Of a stretch of 64,000 nucleotides of DNA, positions 1 through 7,912 are shown piece after piece. Within the stretch, counting starts at the first letter, position 1. Every line of letters starts with the position of its first letter. Location of the stretch: positions 1 through 64,000 of the IMG/VR virus record IMGVR_UViG_3300035670_000153. One strand, written 5' to 3'. Source of the stretch: a virus. The notes below the pieces were generated by a model. It was not told the origin of the DNA and made no database searches. It was given only the letters and a program-made list of their open reading frames with translations. The position numbers and the translations under genes are program-made.

Positions 1-83
1 TAATAATAAGATAATATGAGTCAAATTTTACCAAGAATTAATTAGTATAAATAAAAAAATAAGAATAAAAGGAGAAAAAAAAT

Positions 84-251
84 ATGAGTTTATCAAATGA
101 AGAAATTAAAGCATTACTATTATTTTTAGAAAGAACAGAATTGAAAGGTTCAGAAGCTAGAATTTTTACAATATTAATAGAAAAATTAGAAAAAATATAT
201 TTATCTCAAAATAATAATATACAACAAAATAATCAAAGGGAGGGCAAATAA
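84..251 (+). CDS. Small hypothetical protein (55 aa)
   Basis: An ATG preceded by GGAG opens a 55-codon frame ending in TAA. The product is helical and rich in Leu, Glu and Asn, with the pattern NEEIKALLLFLER, then G-EA, then leucines every three to four residues. The next gene has the same pattern, so the two look like diverged copies. It leads the plus-strand lysis cassette. No function recognised; a small structural or regulatory phage protein is possible. The gene is short, but its SD and tight spacing support it. Confidence 0.6.
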   Translation: MSLSNEEIKALLLFLERTELKGSEARIFTILIEKLEKIYLSQNNNIQQNNQREGK

Positions 252-252
252 A

Positions 253-405
253 ATGATAGGATTTTTGAACGAAGAAGCATTAGATTTATTAAAGTTTTTG
301 AAAAGAGTTCCAACTACAGGAGATGAAGCTTATCACATAGTTAATCTTATGGATAGGTTAAGAGATTATTTAACTGAACAAGGCGAAATTGATAAATTAG
401 AATAA
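253..405 (+). CDS. Small hypothetical protein (50 aa), paralogue of the preceding gene
   Basis: The ATG follows the upstream stop by one base, and the GGGAGGG SD lies inside the end of the upstream gene, so the two are translationally coupled. The 50-residue product shares NEE, LL-FL-R, G-EA and spaced leucines with its neighbour. No known domain recognised. It belongs to the same plus-strand transcript as the membrane and lysis genes. Confidence 0.6.
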   Translation: MIGFLNEEALDLLKFLKRVPTTGDEAYHIVNLMDRLRDYLTEQGEIDKLE

Positions 406-422
406 AAGTAAAGGGTGATTTT

Positions 423-698
423 ATGGAACAAAAAACAAAACCTAAAAAAAAAGGAAATGTATTTTCTAAATTAGTTATTTCTGCAATAGTATTATTAAAT
501 ACTACATTTACAATAGCTGTATTATACATATTTTTCAAAGTACAAAGTGAACCTGTTGTTATTATAGGTGCATGGTTTGCATTTACAACAGGAGAATTAT
601 GGATGTTAGCAGGAATAAGAAAAAATGAGAACAATTTAAAGAGTTTAATTAAAGAGAATAATAGTTTTATGACAGAGAATAATAAAGGAGATGAATAA
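423..698 (+). CDS. Small membrane protein, possible holin or holin-like
   Basis: 91 aa. A lysine-rich N-terminus is followed by a hydrophobic helix at about residues 14-38 and a second, weaker one at about 43-65, then a polar Asn/Glu/Lys tail. Two helices, a charged tail and a position directly upstream of the endolysin fit a holin or an accessory lysis membrane protein. A second holin candidate lies just after the endolysin, so which one makes the lethal lesion cannot be told. SD AAGGGTGA lies 6 nt before the ATG. Confidence 0.6.
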   Translation: MEQKTKPKKKGNVFSKLVISAIVLLNTTFTIAVLYIFFKVQSEPVVIIGAWFAFTTGELWMLAGIRKNENNLKSLIKENNSFMTENNKGDE

Positions 699-744
699 AA
701 TCATCTTCTATTTATTAATATAAAGAAAGGAATAAGGTGATAGT

Positions 745-1524
745 ATGAAAGTATTACAACAATTTTTACCTATTAATTTTCGTAAAGGAAGGACTTATAA
801 CGGTAAAACATATAAAATATTAGGTATATGTAATCATATATCTGTAGGATTAAGAGGTTCAGTAACAAGTTGGTTCAATAATCCTGCTTCTCAAGCATCA
901 TATCATTATTTTATATGTAAAAATGGAGATATAATTCAATTTGTAAGAGATGAAGATACTGCATGGAGTCAAGGAGGAATAAAAAAGCCAAGTTCTAAAT
1001 TGTATTTTGATAATGGAGAAGTTAATCCAAATAGATATTTATTATCAATATCACATGAAGTTATAAGTACAGAACCATTAACAGAAGCACAATATCAATC
1101 ATCATTATGGGTACACAAACAATTAATTGAAAAGTATAATATTCCTATAACAAGAGAATTTATTATAGGGCATTATGAATTAGATTCTGTAAATAGACCA
1201 AATGACCCACAAAAAGCTTTCCCATGGGATAGATTAATGCAAGATTTAAAATCATGGAAAAATGGAACAGTAACACCAATAATTGAAGTTAAAGTTAATC
1301 CAATAGCTAATACAGAAACAAAAGGAGGGATAAATAATATGTATAATGACAAAGATAAAATATCTGATTGGGCTTTAAGTAGAGTAGCAAGAGCAAAAGA
1401 GCTTGAGTTAATGTTAGGAGATAATTTAGGTAATTTTAATCCTAAAGGAACAGTAACAAGAGAAATGTTAGCTGTTGTTGCAGTTAATATATATGATAAA
1501 TTAATAGAGGATTTGAAAAAATAA
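745..1524 (+). CDS. Endolysin: N-acetylmuramoyl-L-alanine amidase with C-terminal S-layer-homology-type binding domain
   Basis: 259 aa. Residues about 20-170 are an Amidase_2/PGRP-type zinc amidase that would cut the lactyl-Ala bond of peptidoglycan: candidate zinc ligands are His31 and His143 (NHIS and GHYELD), followed by the typical PNDP-KAFPWDRL segment. A linker at about 172-203 leads to an SLH-like module (about 205-255) with GDNLGNFNP and TREML motifs, which would anchor the enzyme to secondary wall polymer. There is no signal peptide, so export depends on a holin. An in-frame Met199 has its own strong SD, so a binding-domain-only product is likely. Flanked by two small membrane proteins. 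SD AAGGTGA. Confidence 0.9.
   Translation: MKVLQQFLPINFRKGRTYNGKTYKILGICNHISVGLRGSVTSWFNNPASQASYHYFICKNGDIIQFVRDEDTAWSQGGIKKPSSKLYFDNGEVNPNRYLLSISHEVISTEPLTEAQYQSSLWVHKQLIEKYNIPITREFIIGHYELDSVNRPNDPQKAFPWDRLMQDLKSWKNGTVTPIIEVKVNPIANTETKGGINNMYNDKDKISDWALSRVARAKELELMLGDNLGNFNPKGTVTREMLAVVAVNIYDKLIEDLKK
1339..1524 (+). CDS. Internally initiated cell-wall-binding fragment of the endolysin
   Basis: Within the endolysin frame, AAAGGAGG lies about 10 nt before an in-frame ATG (codon 199). Initiation there gives a 61-residue protein holding only the SLH-type binding module. Internal starts that yield free binding domains, which then assemble with the full enzyme, are known for several Gram-positive phage endolysins. 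Here it is inferred from the SD alone; the SD codons Lys-Gly-Gly in the linker could in principle be chance. Confidence 0.6.
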   Translation: MYNDKDKISDWALSRVARAKELELMLGDNLGNFNPKGTVTREMLAVVAVNIYDKLIEDLKK

Positions 1525-1552
1525 TAGATATATGTTATGGGAGGATTTTATT

Positions 1553-1816
1553 ATGGGTAAAATTAATTGGAAACAAAAATTAACAAGTAGAAAATTTGCA
1601 ACAGCTTTAATTGGATTTATTACTGCAATATTGATAGCATTTAAAGTTCCTAATATGAATATTGAACAAGTTGTAGCTACAGTATCAGCTTTATTGGTTT
1701 TAGTAGCTTATATTATGGGTGAATCAACAATTGACGCTGAAAGAGTTAAAATGGAATATTTAAATAAAACTGAAAATATTGTTTTGAGTAATAATGTAGA
1801 AAAAGAAATTAAATAG
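1553..1816 (+). CDS. Putative holin (one to two transmembrane helices)
   Basis: 87 aa. A longer frame opens at 1532, but GGGAGG at 1539-1544 sits inside it and points to the ATG at 1553. The product starts with a basic NWKQKLTSRKF segment, then a hydrophobic helix at about residues 17-33 and a second at about 40-60, then a charged tail. This order, and its place right after the endolysin, match small phage holins. Last gene of the plus-strand cassette, followed by a strong terminator. Confidence 0.7.
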   Translation: MGKINWKQKLTSRKFATALIGFITAILIAFKVPNMNIEQVVATVSALLVLVAYIMGESTIDAERVKMEYLNKTENIVLSNNVEKEIK

Positions 1817-1941
1817 TAAAAATTACAGAAAATGTAAAAATAAAATGTAAAATATCGTAAGATTTAAGGTTATTAAAATTTTAAGATGTGTTTCTATATT
1901 ACTTCTAATTTTAATCGGATAATATATAACAATAAAAAACA

Positions 1942-1986
1942 AAAAAAGAGGGTATATGTTTAAATTTTCATATACCCTCTTTTTTA
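1942..1986. terminator. Bidirectional intrinsic terminator between convergent transcription units
   Basis: Perfect stem AGAGGGTATATG / CATATACCCTCT with an A-run on the left and a T-run on the right, so it works on both strands. It ends the plus-strand lysis cassette and the minus-strand operon that finishes at 2020. Confidence 0.9.
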
Positions 1987-2019
1987 CGTCATTTAGTTAT
2001 ATTTTTAATTAAATTTTAT

Positions 2020-2577
2020 TTATTGATTATCTTTATGAATAAAATCATCAATAAAAATTTCTACTGCTCTCTTATATGTATCTAAATCTCCATTATTATA
2101 AATAAAATAATTAAATCTATAATCATCTAATGCTATTTCAGATGCATGATTTTTTTGTATATCAGTTAAACCATTATCAAAATCATTTCTTTTTATTCTT
2201 ATTGTAGATGTTTTAAACCCATTTTGTTTCCATTTAGTATGTTCATTTTTAAATCTAAAATCTGGAATTAGTAGATAATCATAATCACTAAAAATACCTT
2301 TAGCTAATTCTATTGCAATATTTACCCATATATCTGTATTATTAGCTCTTCCAATTTCTGTACCTACTGTTTGCCACATAGTACGATTATATTCATCTCT
2401 CACAAATGAACAATCAAAATATTGATGACATACATATTTAACAAAATCTCCATAAGCTAAACGTTTAACTTTTAAATTTGGATATATTTTATTCATATAT
2501 GGGATAGCTATTTTAATAAATTCATCTTTCCCATGTTGTGCTTTAGCTGATAATAGTATTATTTTTGGTTTATTCAT
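2020..2577 (-). CDS. Deoxynucleoside monophosphate kinase-like protein
   Basis: 185 aa. Starts with a strand and a P-loop variant, LLSAKAQHGKDEF, of the G-x-x-x-x-GKD type used by T4 gp1-like dNMP kinases, followed by a WQTVGTEIGR motif and an IPDFRFKNE segment that resembles the substrate-binding part of that family. It would phosphorylate dNMPs for phage DNA synthesis, in keeping with the dUTPase and ribonucleotide reductase elsewhere in the window. SD GGAGG overlaps the end of the upstream gene. Last gene of its operon. Confidence 0.7.
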   Translation of the reverse strand: MNKPKIILLSAKAQHGKDEFIKIAIPYMNKIYPNLKVKRLAYGDFVKYVCHQYFDCSFVRDEYNRTMWQTVGTEIGRANNTDIWVNIAIELAKGIFSDYDYLLIPDFRFKNEHTKWKQNGFKTSTIRIKRNDFDNGLTDIQKNHASEIALDDYRFNYFIYNNGDLDTYKRAVEIFIDDFIHKDNQ

Positions 2578-2580
2578 AAA

Positions 2581-3177
2581 CTATTCCTCCAATCCTGTCA
2601 ATTGTTTAAACATTGGTAATGTTAAAGCCCATTTACAAAATTCTCTCCATTCAGGTAATTTATGATGTTTACGCTGTGGGCATATTGTTTTTAATTGACT
2701 ATAATTAGTTGTCATTCTTGCAGTTAATTGGAATCCTGACGGATTACTATATAATAATCTCAAGTAGTCTTTTTTATCTTTAGTTTCATTATATTTGTCT
2801 TTTAATTCTTCCATTATAATGATGATTCTTTCATCTACATATTCGTTATATTGGCTTCTTAAATCAAATTTGTTTATACAATGCATTGTTGACTGACTAG
2901 AAACAAAATCTATAAAGTGGTAACGTTCTAATTCTATCCAAGCTTTTAGTGTGAATGTTAAATCAAATTGGACTATTATTCCAATAAGATATTGAGAATG
3001 ACCAGAACCTACTTGGGTACTACCTAAATTAATTGCTCTGGTTAGATGTTTACTGGATAACTCCTTATCCTCTGAATTAATTAAATCTGTCATACTATCT
3101 GTATTTGTCCTTAAAGGATATCCACTTGCCACTATACTTTCTTCTAACCCATATATTTTTACATTATCAATCTTCAT
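2581..3177 (-). CDS. Conserved phage protein, distantly ThyX-like
   Basis: 198 aa, start set by CGGAGG 6 nt upstream. The C-terminal segment LTARMTTNYSQLKTI followed by QRKHHKLPEWREFCKW is typical of a group of phage proteins that I associate with flavin-dependent thymidylate synthase ThyX. The classic RHRxxSxNxxSxRY motif is not clear, so catalytic activity is doubtful. A role in dTMP or modified-nucleotide metabolism would fit the neighbouring dNMP kinase. This call is from memory of the family, not a search. Confidence 0.4.
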   Translation of the reverse strand: MKIDNVKIYGLEESIVASGYPLRTNTDSMTDLINSEDKELSSKHLTRAINLGSTQVGSGHSQYLIGIIVQFDLTFTLKAWIELERYHFIDFVSSQSTMHCINKFDLRSQYNEYVDERIIIIMEELKDKYNETKDKKDYLRLLYSNPSGFQLTARMTTNYSQLKTICPQRKHHKLPEWREFCKWALTLPMFKQLTGLEE

Positions 3178-3484
3178 TAATTACCTCCGTATCAGATGTG
3201 TTATTTATATTAGTATCATTATTTGTAGTAGTAGTATTACTATTGATATCTACAATCCAATCTTCTTTAACATTAATAATGTATCCATCTTCATGTTGTA
3301 TAGTATACCAATTATAAAATGATTTTTCTTTAGTGCGTTTGATTATGGTAAATTCTTTATTTTTATATTTAGTATATAATCCACTTCGATATAATACTGT
3401 TTGCCCAAGTGTATATTTAAAATCTGAATCTTGTGTTTGAGTTGATTTACCCATTTTTATAGGAGTTTTCCTTTTACTCGCCAT
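3167..3484 (-). CDS. Hypothetical protein with Thr/Asn-rich tail
   Basis: 105 aa from the ATG at 3484, which has TTGGAG at proper distance; a Met codon at 3499 lacks an SD. The core has short beta-type segments (GQTVLYRSG, KEFTIIKRT, YTIQHEDG) like a small SH3-like or Tudor-like barrel, then a low-complexity Asn/Thr tail. It overlaps the next gene by 11 bp. No function recognised. Confidence 0.5.
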   Translation of the reverse strand: MASKRKTPIKMGKSTQTQDSDFKYTLGQTVLYRSGLYTKYKNKEFTIIKRTKEKSFYNWYTIQHEDGYIINVKEDWIVDINSNTTTTNNDTNINNTSDTEVINED

Positions 3485-3528
3485 TAATCTTGACTCCAAT
3501 CTTTTTTATATTTAATATATTATTTTTA

Positions 3529-3810
3529 CTATATTTCTTGTATATCTACATTATTATCTAGTTCAATTTCTAATATCTTTAATACTTCGAGTAATGCATA
3601 AAAAGGATTATTACGTTCATTAATATGTATTTCACTTCTATATATTGCTCTGTTATTACCTAAAACAAATTCATCATATGATTTAGATACTCTAACATCT
3701 AAATACTTATCTTTATATCTTATTATCACATATTCATCTGTTTTTGTAATTACCTCCCACTTAAAACCAGTAGGAGGATGTTTACGTTTTATTGATTTTA
3801 TTTCAAACAT
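3529..3810 (-). CDS. Hypothetical protein (93 aa)
   Basis: SD AAAGG upstream of the ATG. Basic N-terminus, beta-rich middle (KWEVITKTDEYVIIRYKDK) and a helical, acidic C-terminus. No motif recognised. It lies in the operon running from 5330 to 2020. Confidence 0.5.
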   Translation of the reverse strand: MFEIKSIKRKHPPTGFKWEVITKTDEYVIIRYKDKYLDVRVSKSYDEFVLGNNRAIYRSEIHINERNNPFYALLEVLKILEIELDNNVDIQEI

Positions 3811-3836
3811 TTTTATATTTCCTTTCTTTTATATTC

Positions 3837-4211
3837 TTAATTTTTAAACTTCATCCAAATAATATTTTTATTTTTTCTACCGATAAAAGTTTTTTTTATA
3901 TTGTTTTGATTAAATCTATTACTATGATTAGTTATATTTTTATCATTATTAATTTTGCGATATATCAATATTGGAATTGCAATTATCAATCCTAATATAG
4001 ACATTCCAATATACCATCCTAAAGGTATTAATATAATAAACCAAGATAAATTTAATATATTAAATATTTTAGCAGTAGATAATATTATAGATAAAATAAT
4101 TATTTTTTTAAATCCTATCACATATTGTTTGCCATATTCTTTCATTTCTAATTGTGACATTCCCATTAATTCAACAGACTTAGTTTTATCTTCATGTTTA
4201 TGTTTTTTCAT
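3837..4211 (-). CDS. Small membrane protein
   Basis: 124 aa. A charged N-terminus (about 30 residues, Lys/Glu-rich) is followed by two hydrophobic helices at about 33-53 and 57-86, then a basic Asn-rich tail, so both ends are probably cytoplasmic. SD GGAGGATATA before the ATG. Function unknown; it precedes nothing but nucleotide-metabolism and small genes. Confidence 0.55.
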   Translation of the reverse strand: MKKHKHEDKTKSVELMGMSQLEMKEYGKQYVIGFKKIIILSIILSTAKIFNILNLSWFIILIPLGWYIGMSILGLIIAIPILIYRKINNDKNITNHSNRFNQNNIKKTFIGRKNKNIIWMKFKN

Positions 4212-4226
4212 TATATCCTCCTATAT

Positions 4227-4754
4227 TTAAATAATTTTGCTCATTATTTCATTTAAACTCACAGGTTCATAATTATTAACATCTACTCCTACATTATAAG
4301 CTTTACCAAGAAATTGATTTAATTCAGGTCTTGCATTATGTACATGCCCATATAAATGTATACTTCCATAATGTTTTGAGTCCCATACATAAAATGGGAA
4401 ATGTGATAGAATTAATTTTACTTTTTCTTGATTATATTGTGTTTTTAATACAAAATAATCTTTAATAAACTCAAAATGAGAGTGTAAGCTTTTATCTTTT
4501 GCCCATGAATCATGATTCCCTAAAATCATATATTTCCTACCATTTAAATTATGTAATATAGCATTTGTTAATATTGGTGTTGCAAAAGAAAAATCTCCTA
4601 AAATATATACTTGGTCATCTGATTTAACTTTTTTATTCCATGCTTTTATCATTGAATCATTCATGTCATATTTATCAATATATGGTCTATTACAAGATTG
4701 TATAATGTTTGTATGATAAAAATGATTATCTGATGTAAAAAATATTTTACTCAT
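4227..4754 (-). CDS. Calcineurin-like metallophosphoesterase
   Basis: 175 aa. All core motifs are visible in order: SDNHFYHTN (metal site 1), ILGDFSF, ILGNHDSW, LSHFPFYVWD and LYGHVHN. This is the small phosphodiesterase subgroup found in many large phages, often described as a nucleotidase or phosphodiesterase. The substrate cannot be read from sequence. SD AAAGGAT. A second, unrelated-looking metallophosphoesterase lies at 16248-16913. Confidence 0.85.
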   Translation of the reverse strand: MSKIFFTSDNHFYHTNIIQSCNRPYIDKYDMNDSMIKAWNKKVKSDDQVYILGDFSFATPILTNAILHNLNGRKYMILGNHDSWAKDKSLHSHFEFIKDYFVLKTQYNQEKVKLILSHFPFYVWDSKHYGSIHLYGHVHNARPELNQFLGKAYNVGVDVNNYEPVSLNEIMSKII

Positions 4755-4796
4755 TTTTTATCCTTTCTTTATATTTATTATTTTTATTATTATATA

Positions 4797-5330
4797 TTAT
4801 CTATACATGCCTTTAGTATATACATATGTTTGTATATGTGAATCATATTGTTTCTTGCTTATCTCTTGAATATTAATAAATCCTTTTACATTATTATACA
4901 TATTAAATATAATTGTAATATCAATTTCATTAGATGATGGATTAAAAATAATGTCATTATATTGAATATGTTCATCTGATAAGGAATCTATAATAGATAA
5001 ATTATTAAAACTACTATCCCATTTTCTTGATAAAATTTTATCTAATACATCATTTAAATTATAAGTTTTTTGTTTAAATAATGAAGTTAATTCTTTTATA
5101 AAATCATTATCTAATATAAAAACTTTATCATATAAAATAGCATCATAATCTGCTTCATTTAGACTATTACAATTACAATGAATATGAATTACTTTAACTT
5201 TTTCATCTTTATTCTGTGATGATGGATTAATCAATTTATTATCTTTCATTAAGCCTCTTAATTCCATTTCGTTAACTAGTTTTTTGTACTGTTCTAGTAA
5301 ATCATCTTGTTTAGGTCTTCTACTTATCAT
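4797..5330 (-). CDS. Hypothetical protein (177 aa)
   Basis: First gene after the promoter at 5379-5407. The N-terminus is charged and helical, and the middle has an HIHCNCNS segment with two Cys and two His. The rest alternates beta strands and loops. SD AAGGAG lies 11 nt before the ATG. No domain recognised. Confidence 0.5.
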   Translation of the reverse strand: MISRRPKQDDLLEQYKKLVNEMELRGLMKDNKLINPSSQNKDEKVKVIHIHCNCNSLNEADYDAILYDKVFILDNDFIKELTSLFKQKTYNLNDVLDKILSRKWDSSFNNLSIIDSLSDEHIQYNDIIFNPSSNEIDITIIFNMYNNVKGFINIQEISKKQYDSHIQTYVYTKGMYR

Positions 5331-5378
5331 TGCTTAACACACTCCTTATTTTTTATTTTATTTTTTAACCATAGATTA

Positions 5379-5407
5379 ATTATACTATACAAAAAAATAA
5401 AAGTCAA
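5379..5407 (-). promoter_or_regulatory. Sigma-A promoter TTGACT-17-TATAAT
   Basis: The -35 (5407-5402) and -10 (5384-5379) are 17 bp apart. It drives 5330 down to 2020. The -35 lies inside the 3' arm of the terminator hairpin of the previous operon. Confidence 0.85.
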
Positions 5408-5425
5408 TAGGTTAAATTGACTTTT
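5399..5425 (-). terminator. Intrinsic terminator overlapping the next promoter
   Basis: Arms AAAAGTCAAT and ATTGACTTTT, followed on the minus strand by a T-rich run. It ends the methyltransferase operon, and its 3' arm supplies the -35 box of the next operon. Confidence 0.75.
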
Positions 5426-5434
5426 ATGTTAATA

Positions 5435-5692
5435 TTAATATTTCAATATTTTTGAGTGATGGCAAATTATATCATTGCTTAATGGTGTTATGTATTCTGC
5501 ATAAATATGATAATTTGAAGTAGTTATCATTTTAATCCACGCTTTTTTACTAAAAGTCCTATTAATATTAGAATTTGAATTTGAATAAAATATATATTCA
5601 TTTATATAAGTTTCCCAATCTGTACATTCAATTTCTCTTTCTTGATGAAGTTCACCACTAGATTTAACACATTGATATTCTTTGATTATCAT
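5435..5692 (-). CDS. Hypothetical protein (85 aa)
   Basis: SD AGGAGG 8 nt before the ATG. Contains DWETYINEYIFYS and two isolated cysteines; the second half is beta-like. Last gene of the DNA-modification operon. No function recognised. Confidence 0.5.
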   Translation of the reverse strand: MIIKEYQCVKSSGELHQEREIECTDWETYINEYIFYSNSNSNINRTFSKKAWIKMITTSNYHIYAEYITPLSNDIICHHSKILKY

Positions 5693-5719
5693 TTTTTATT
5701 CCTCCTAATATTTTATTTA

Positions 5720-5905
5720 TTAAGTAAATGTCCAAAGTCCTTTATTACATTTATCACACCATACACCTACTTTATCATGTACTTGCCAAAATCTTATTTT
5801 ACTACCATTTGTACTAATATAAAATCCGTCATCATTATCAAACTTTTCATTTGGTTCTGATTTAAATTCAAATTCATATCCACATTGACATTTTATTGTA
5901 AACAT
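5720..5905 (-). CDS. Small zinc-ribbon protein
   Basis: 61 aa. It begins IKCQCGYEF and ends VWCDKCNKGLW, two CxC/CxxC knuckles about 40 residues apart that would bind one zinc. SD AAAGGAGG. Zinc ribbons of this size often act as nucleic-acid or protein adaptors. It follows the C5-methyltransferase in the same operon, but no direct link to modification can be shown. Confidence 0.55.
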   Translation of the reverse strand: MFTIKCQCGYEFEFKSEPNEKFDNDDGFYISTNGSKIRFWQVHDKVGVWCDKCNKGLWTFT

Positions 5906-5923
5906 ATTGTATTCCTCCTTTAT

Positions 5924-7108
5924 TTAATTATTATTATGGTAAAATAAGGTTTTAAATATTTCTTCAAGCATAGGGACTACTATACCTCTACCTGCTCTTT
6001 CATATAATTTACTATCAGCTAATCCTGCATTTTTTGCTTTGTAAAAATCTTCATCTGTATATCCCATTAACCTCCAACACTCTAATGGAGTTAATTTTCT
6101 GACTTTAAAATCACATAATATTTTTGGCTGTCTATTCCCTCCATTCATAGAGTTTAATGTAGGTGCAATACCTTTATTGCTGTATATTCTTGTATTACTA
6201 TGTATTTTATTATCTAAATTTCCAACTTGTATTAATTGTCTTCTCCTTTTTATAATAAAATTATCTACACTAGTTCCTTTATGATAATTAGCATCAATGC
6301 AATAACTAATATCTTGATGTGGTAAATTTTCTGTTATATGTTCATATCTATGTTTTGATATATAATATTTATTATCTACATTTAATTCTAATATATCTTG
6401 TAAGTTTATATCTATATTTTTACTTATTGGCATTTTAAAATCAATATCATGAGGTTTTAATATACTAATCATGATTACTCTTTCTCTGTTTTGTGGTACT
6501 CCAAAATTTTTACCATTTAAAACTTTCCAATAAGAATCATAACCTAAATCATCTAAAACTTTTATCCATTCTTTAAAATGTTCAATATGTCTTTTCCCTA
6601 CTAAGTTCTTAACATTCTCCATCATTAAATACTTTGGTTTCTTTTGAGTTATTATTCTTTCACATTCCCATAATAATGATGATTGAGTGCCACTATTTTT
6701 TTCTAATCCTGCTTGTTTACCTGCTACTGAAATTGATTTACAAGGATAAGAGTATGTAAATAAATCAAAACATGGTAATTCTTTTTCATTAATTAATCTT
6801 ATATCCCCATAATTTTTACTTCTTTTATGTGCTAAATATAATTTAATTAATTCTTTTTCACTCCTAGGTATTTCTGATTTACTAGTAGAAAAGTTATATG
6901 CAATATTTTTAGATTTTATTTCATTCAACATTTCTTCTTTAGATGGTATTGCAATATATTCTTCTTTATTATTATGTATAGCATCATATCCTATTAATGC
7001 ATTTTTATCAACTTCACTTATTCCAACAATTTCAAAATCAATTCCAATATTTCTAAGTGCCATTTCTTGACTTCCTACACCTGTAAAAGCTGTAAAAACT
7101 TTTAACAA
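5924..7108 (-). CDS. DNA cytosine-C5 methyltransferase with Arg in place of the conserved motif X Asn; candidate carboxymethyltransferase
   Basis: 394 aa from a TTG at 7108 (SD AGAGGTGA); a GTG at 7117 is too close to that SD. Motif I is FTAFTGVGSQE, the catalytic motif IV is YSYPCKSIS (nucleophile Cys123), ENV is MMENVKN and motif VIII is PQNRERV. The variable region (about 225-330) holds the target recognition domain. In motif X, family members read G-N-S-V/I, but here it is A-G-R-G-I (Arg374). That Asn lies near the methyl-donor pocket; in M.MpeI, changing it to Lys/Arg lets the enzyme use carboxy-SAM and make 5-carboxymethylcytosine. The adjacent upstream gene is a carboxy-SAM synthase homologue, so a natural carboxymethyltransferase is a strong inference. 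Ordinary methylation remains possible. Confidence 0.9.
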   Translation of the reverse strand: MLKVFTAFTGVGSQEMALRNIGIDFEIVGISEVDKNALIGYDAIHNNKEEYIAIPSKEEMLNEIKSKNIAYNFSTSKSEIPRSEKELIKLYLAHKRSKNYGDIRLINEKELPCFDLFTYSYPCKSISVAGKQAGLEKNSGTQSSLLWECERIITQKKPKYLMMENVKNLVGKRHIEHFKEWIKVLDDLGYDSYWKVLNGKNFGVPQNRERVIMISILKPHDIDFKMPISKNIDINLQDILELNVDNKYYISKHRYEHITENLPHQDISYCIDANYHKGTSVDNFIIKRRRQLIQVGNLDNKIHSNTRIYSNKGIAPTLNSMNGGNRQPKILCDFKVRKLTPLECWRLMGYTDEDFYKAKNAGLADSKLYERAGRGIVVPMLEEIFKTLFYHNNN

Positions 7109-7127
7109 ATAAATCACCTCTTTTTAT

Positions 7128-7856
7128 TTATTTTATAGCCATATATCCAACAAAATTCATCCATCTCCAAAAAATATCAATCTTTTTAAAACCTGATTGT
7201 TTTAGTAGGTCGATATTCCAATTAGATGTAACTGGAACTAAAACCCCTTCTAAAGATAATTTTTTCCTATATATTTCTTCTTGTGAATACCCATTTGATT
7301 TTTTAAATTCATAATATTCACTTATCATTAATTCGTTTAATTCATCACAATCTCCTAACACTTTTTCAACAAATAAAAACATGCCACCTTCAAACATCGA
7401 ATTATATATATTTTGTATTATTTTTTGTCTATATTCAATAGGTGTAAATTGTAAAGTCAATATAGATGTTATTAATTGATAATTATCTTTTGGGAAATCT
7501 GTTCTTAAATCTAAATTCAATATTTTTATTGAATTTAGATAATCATACTTATTAAGTCTTTCTAATGCTTTTTTTATCATTGGCTCACTTATATCTATGC
7601 CAGTATATCTTGCATTTTTCCCAAATTCTTTTACGAATCTCTCTAATGATAGACCATTTGAACATCCCAAATCTAATATAGATTTATTATTATTTTTTTT
7701 TAATGAACTACATCCTAATTTAAATATAAGATTTCTCATTTCAGTATACTGTGGAATAGAACGAATTAACATATCTTCAAATAATATAGCTACATTTTCA
7801 TTAAATTCCCATTTCCCATTTTTATTTTCAAAATTTAAATTGTTATTGTTATTCAA
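7128..7856 (-). CDS. cmoA-like: CmoA-like carboxy-S-adenosylmethionine synthase
   Basis: 242 aa from a TTG with AAAGGAGG 8 nt upstream. The sequence follows E. coli CmoA along its length: WEFNENVAILFEDMLIRSIP near the start, the SAM site ILDLGCSNG, LTLQFTP-EYRQ, and EFKKSNGYSQEEI near the end. CmoA converts SAM and prephenate to carboxy-SAM, normally used by CmoB on tRNA wobble uridines. No CmoB is seen here, and Gram-positive hosts usually make mo5U through TrmR instead. The gene lies 19 bp upstream of a C5-methyltransferase with an altered donor pocket, so its product probably feeds DNA modification. It could also be a methyltransferase of the same fold. Confidence 0.75.
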   Translation of the reverse strand: MNNNNNLNFENKNGKWEFNENVAILFEDMLIRSIPQYTEMRNLIFKLGCSSLKKNNNKSILDLGCSNGLSLERFVKEFGKNARYTGIDISEPMIKKALERLNKYDYLNSIKILNLDLRTDFPKDNYQLITSILTLQFTPIEYRQKIIQNIYNSMFEGGMFLFVEKVLGDCDELNELMISEYYEFKKSNGYSQEEIYRKKLSLEGVLVPVTSNWNIDLLKQSGFKKIDIFWRWMNFVGYMAIK

Positions 7857-7912
7857 TTAAATTTCCTCCTTTAGAATTTAATTTTATATTATAATTTCAT
7901 TATTATAAAAAT

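Noticed and set aside
7128-7856. Trans-aconitate or generic SAM methyltransferase as the main call
   Set aside because: The RSIP head, LTLQF and SNGYS blocks follow CmoA over the whole length, which a generic methyltransferase would not.
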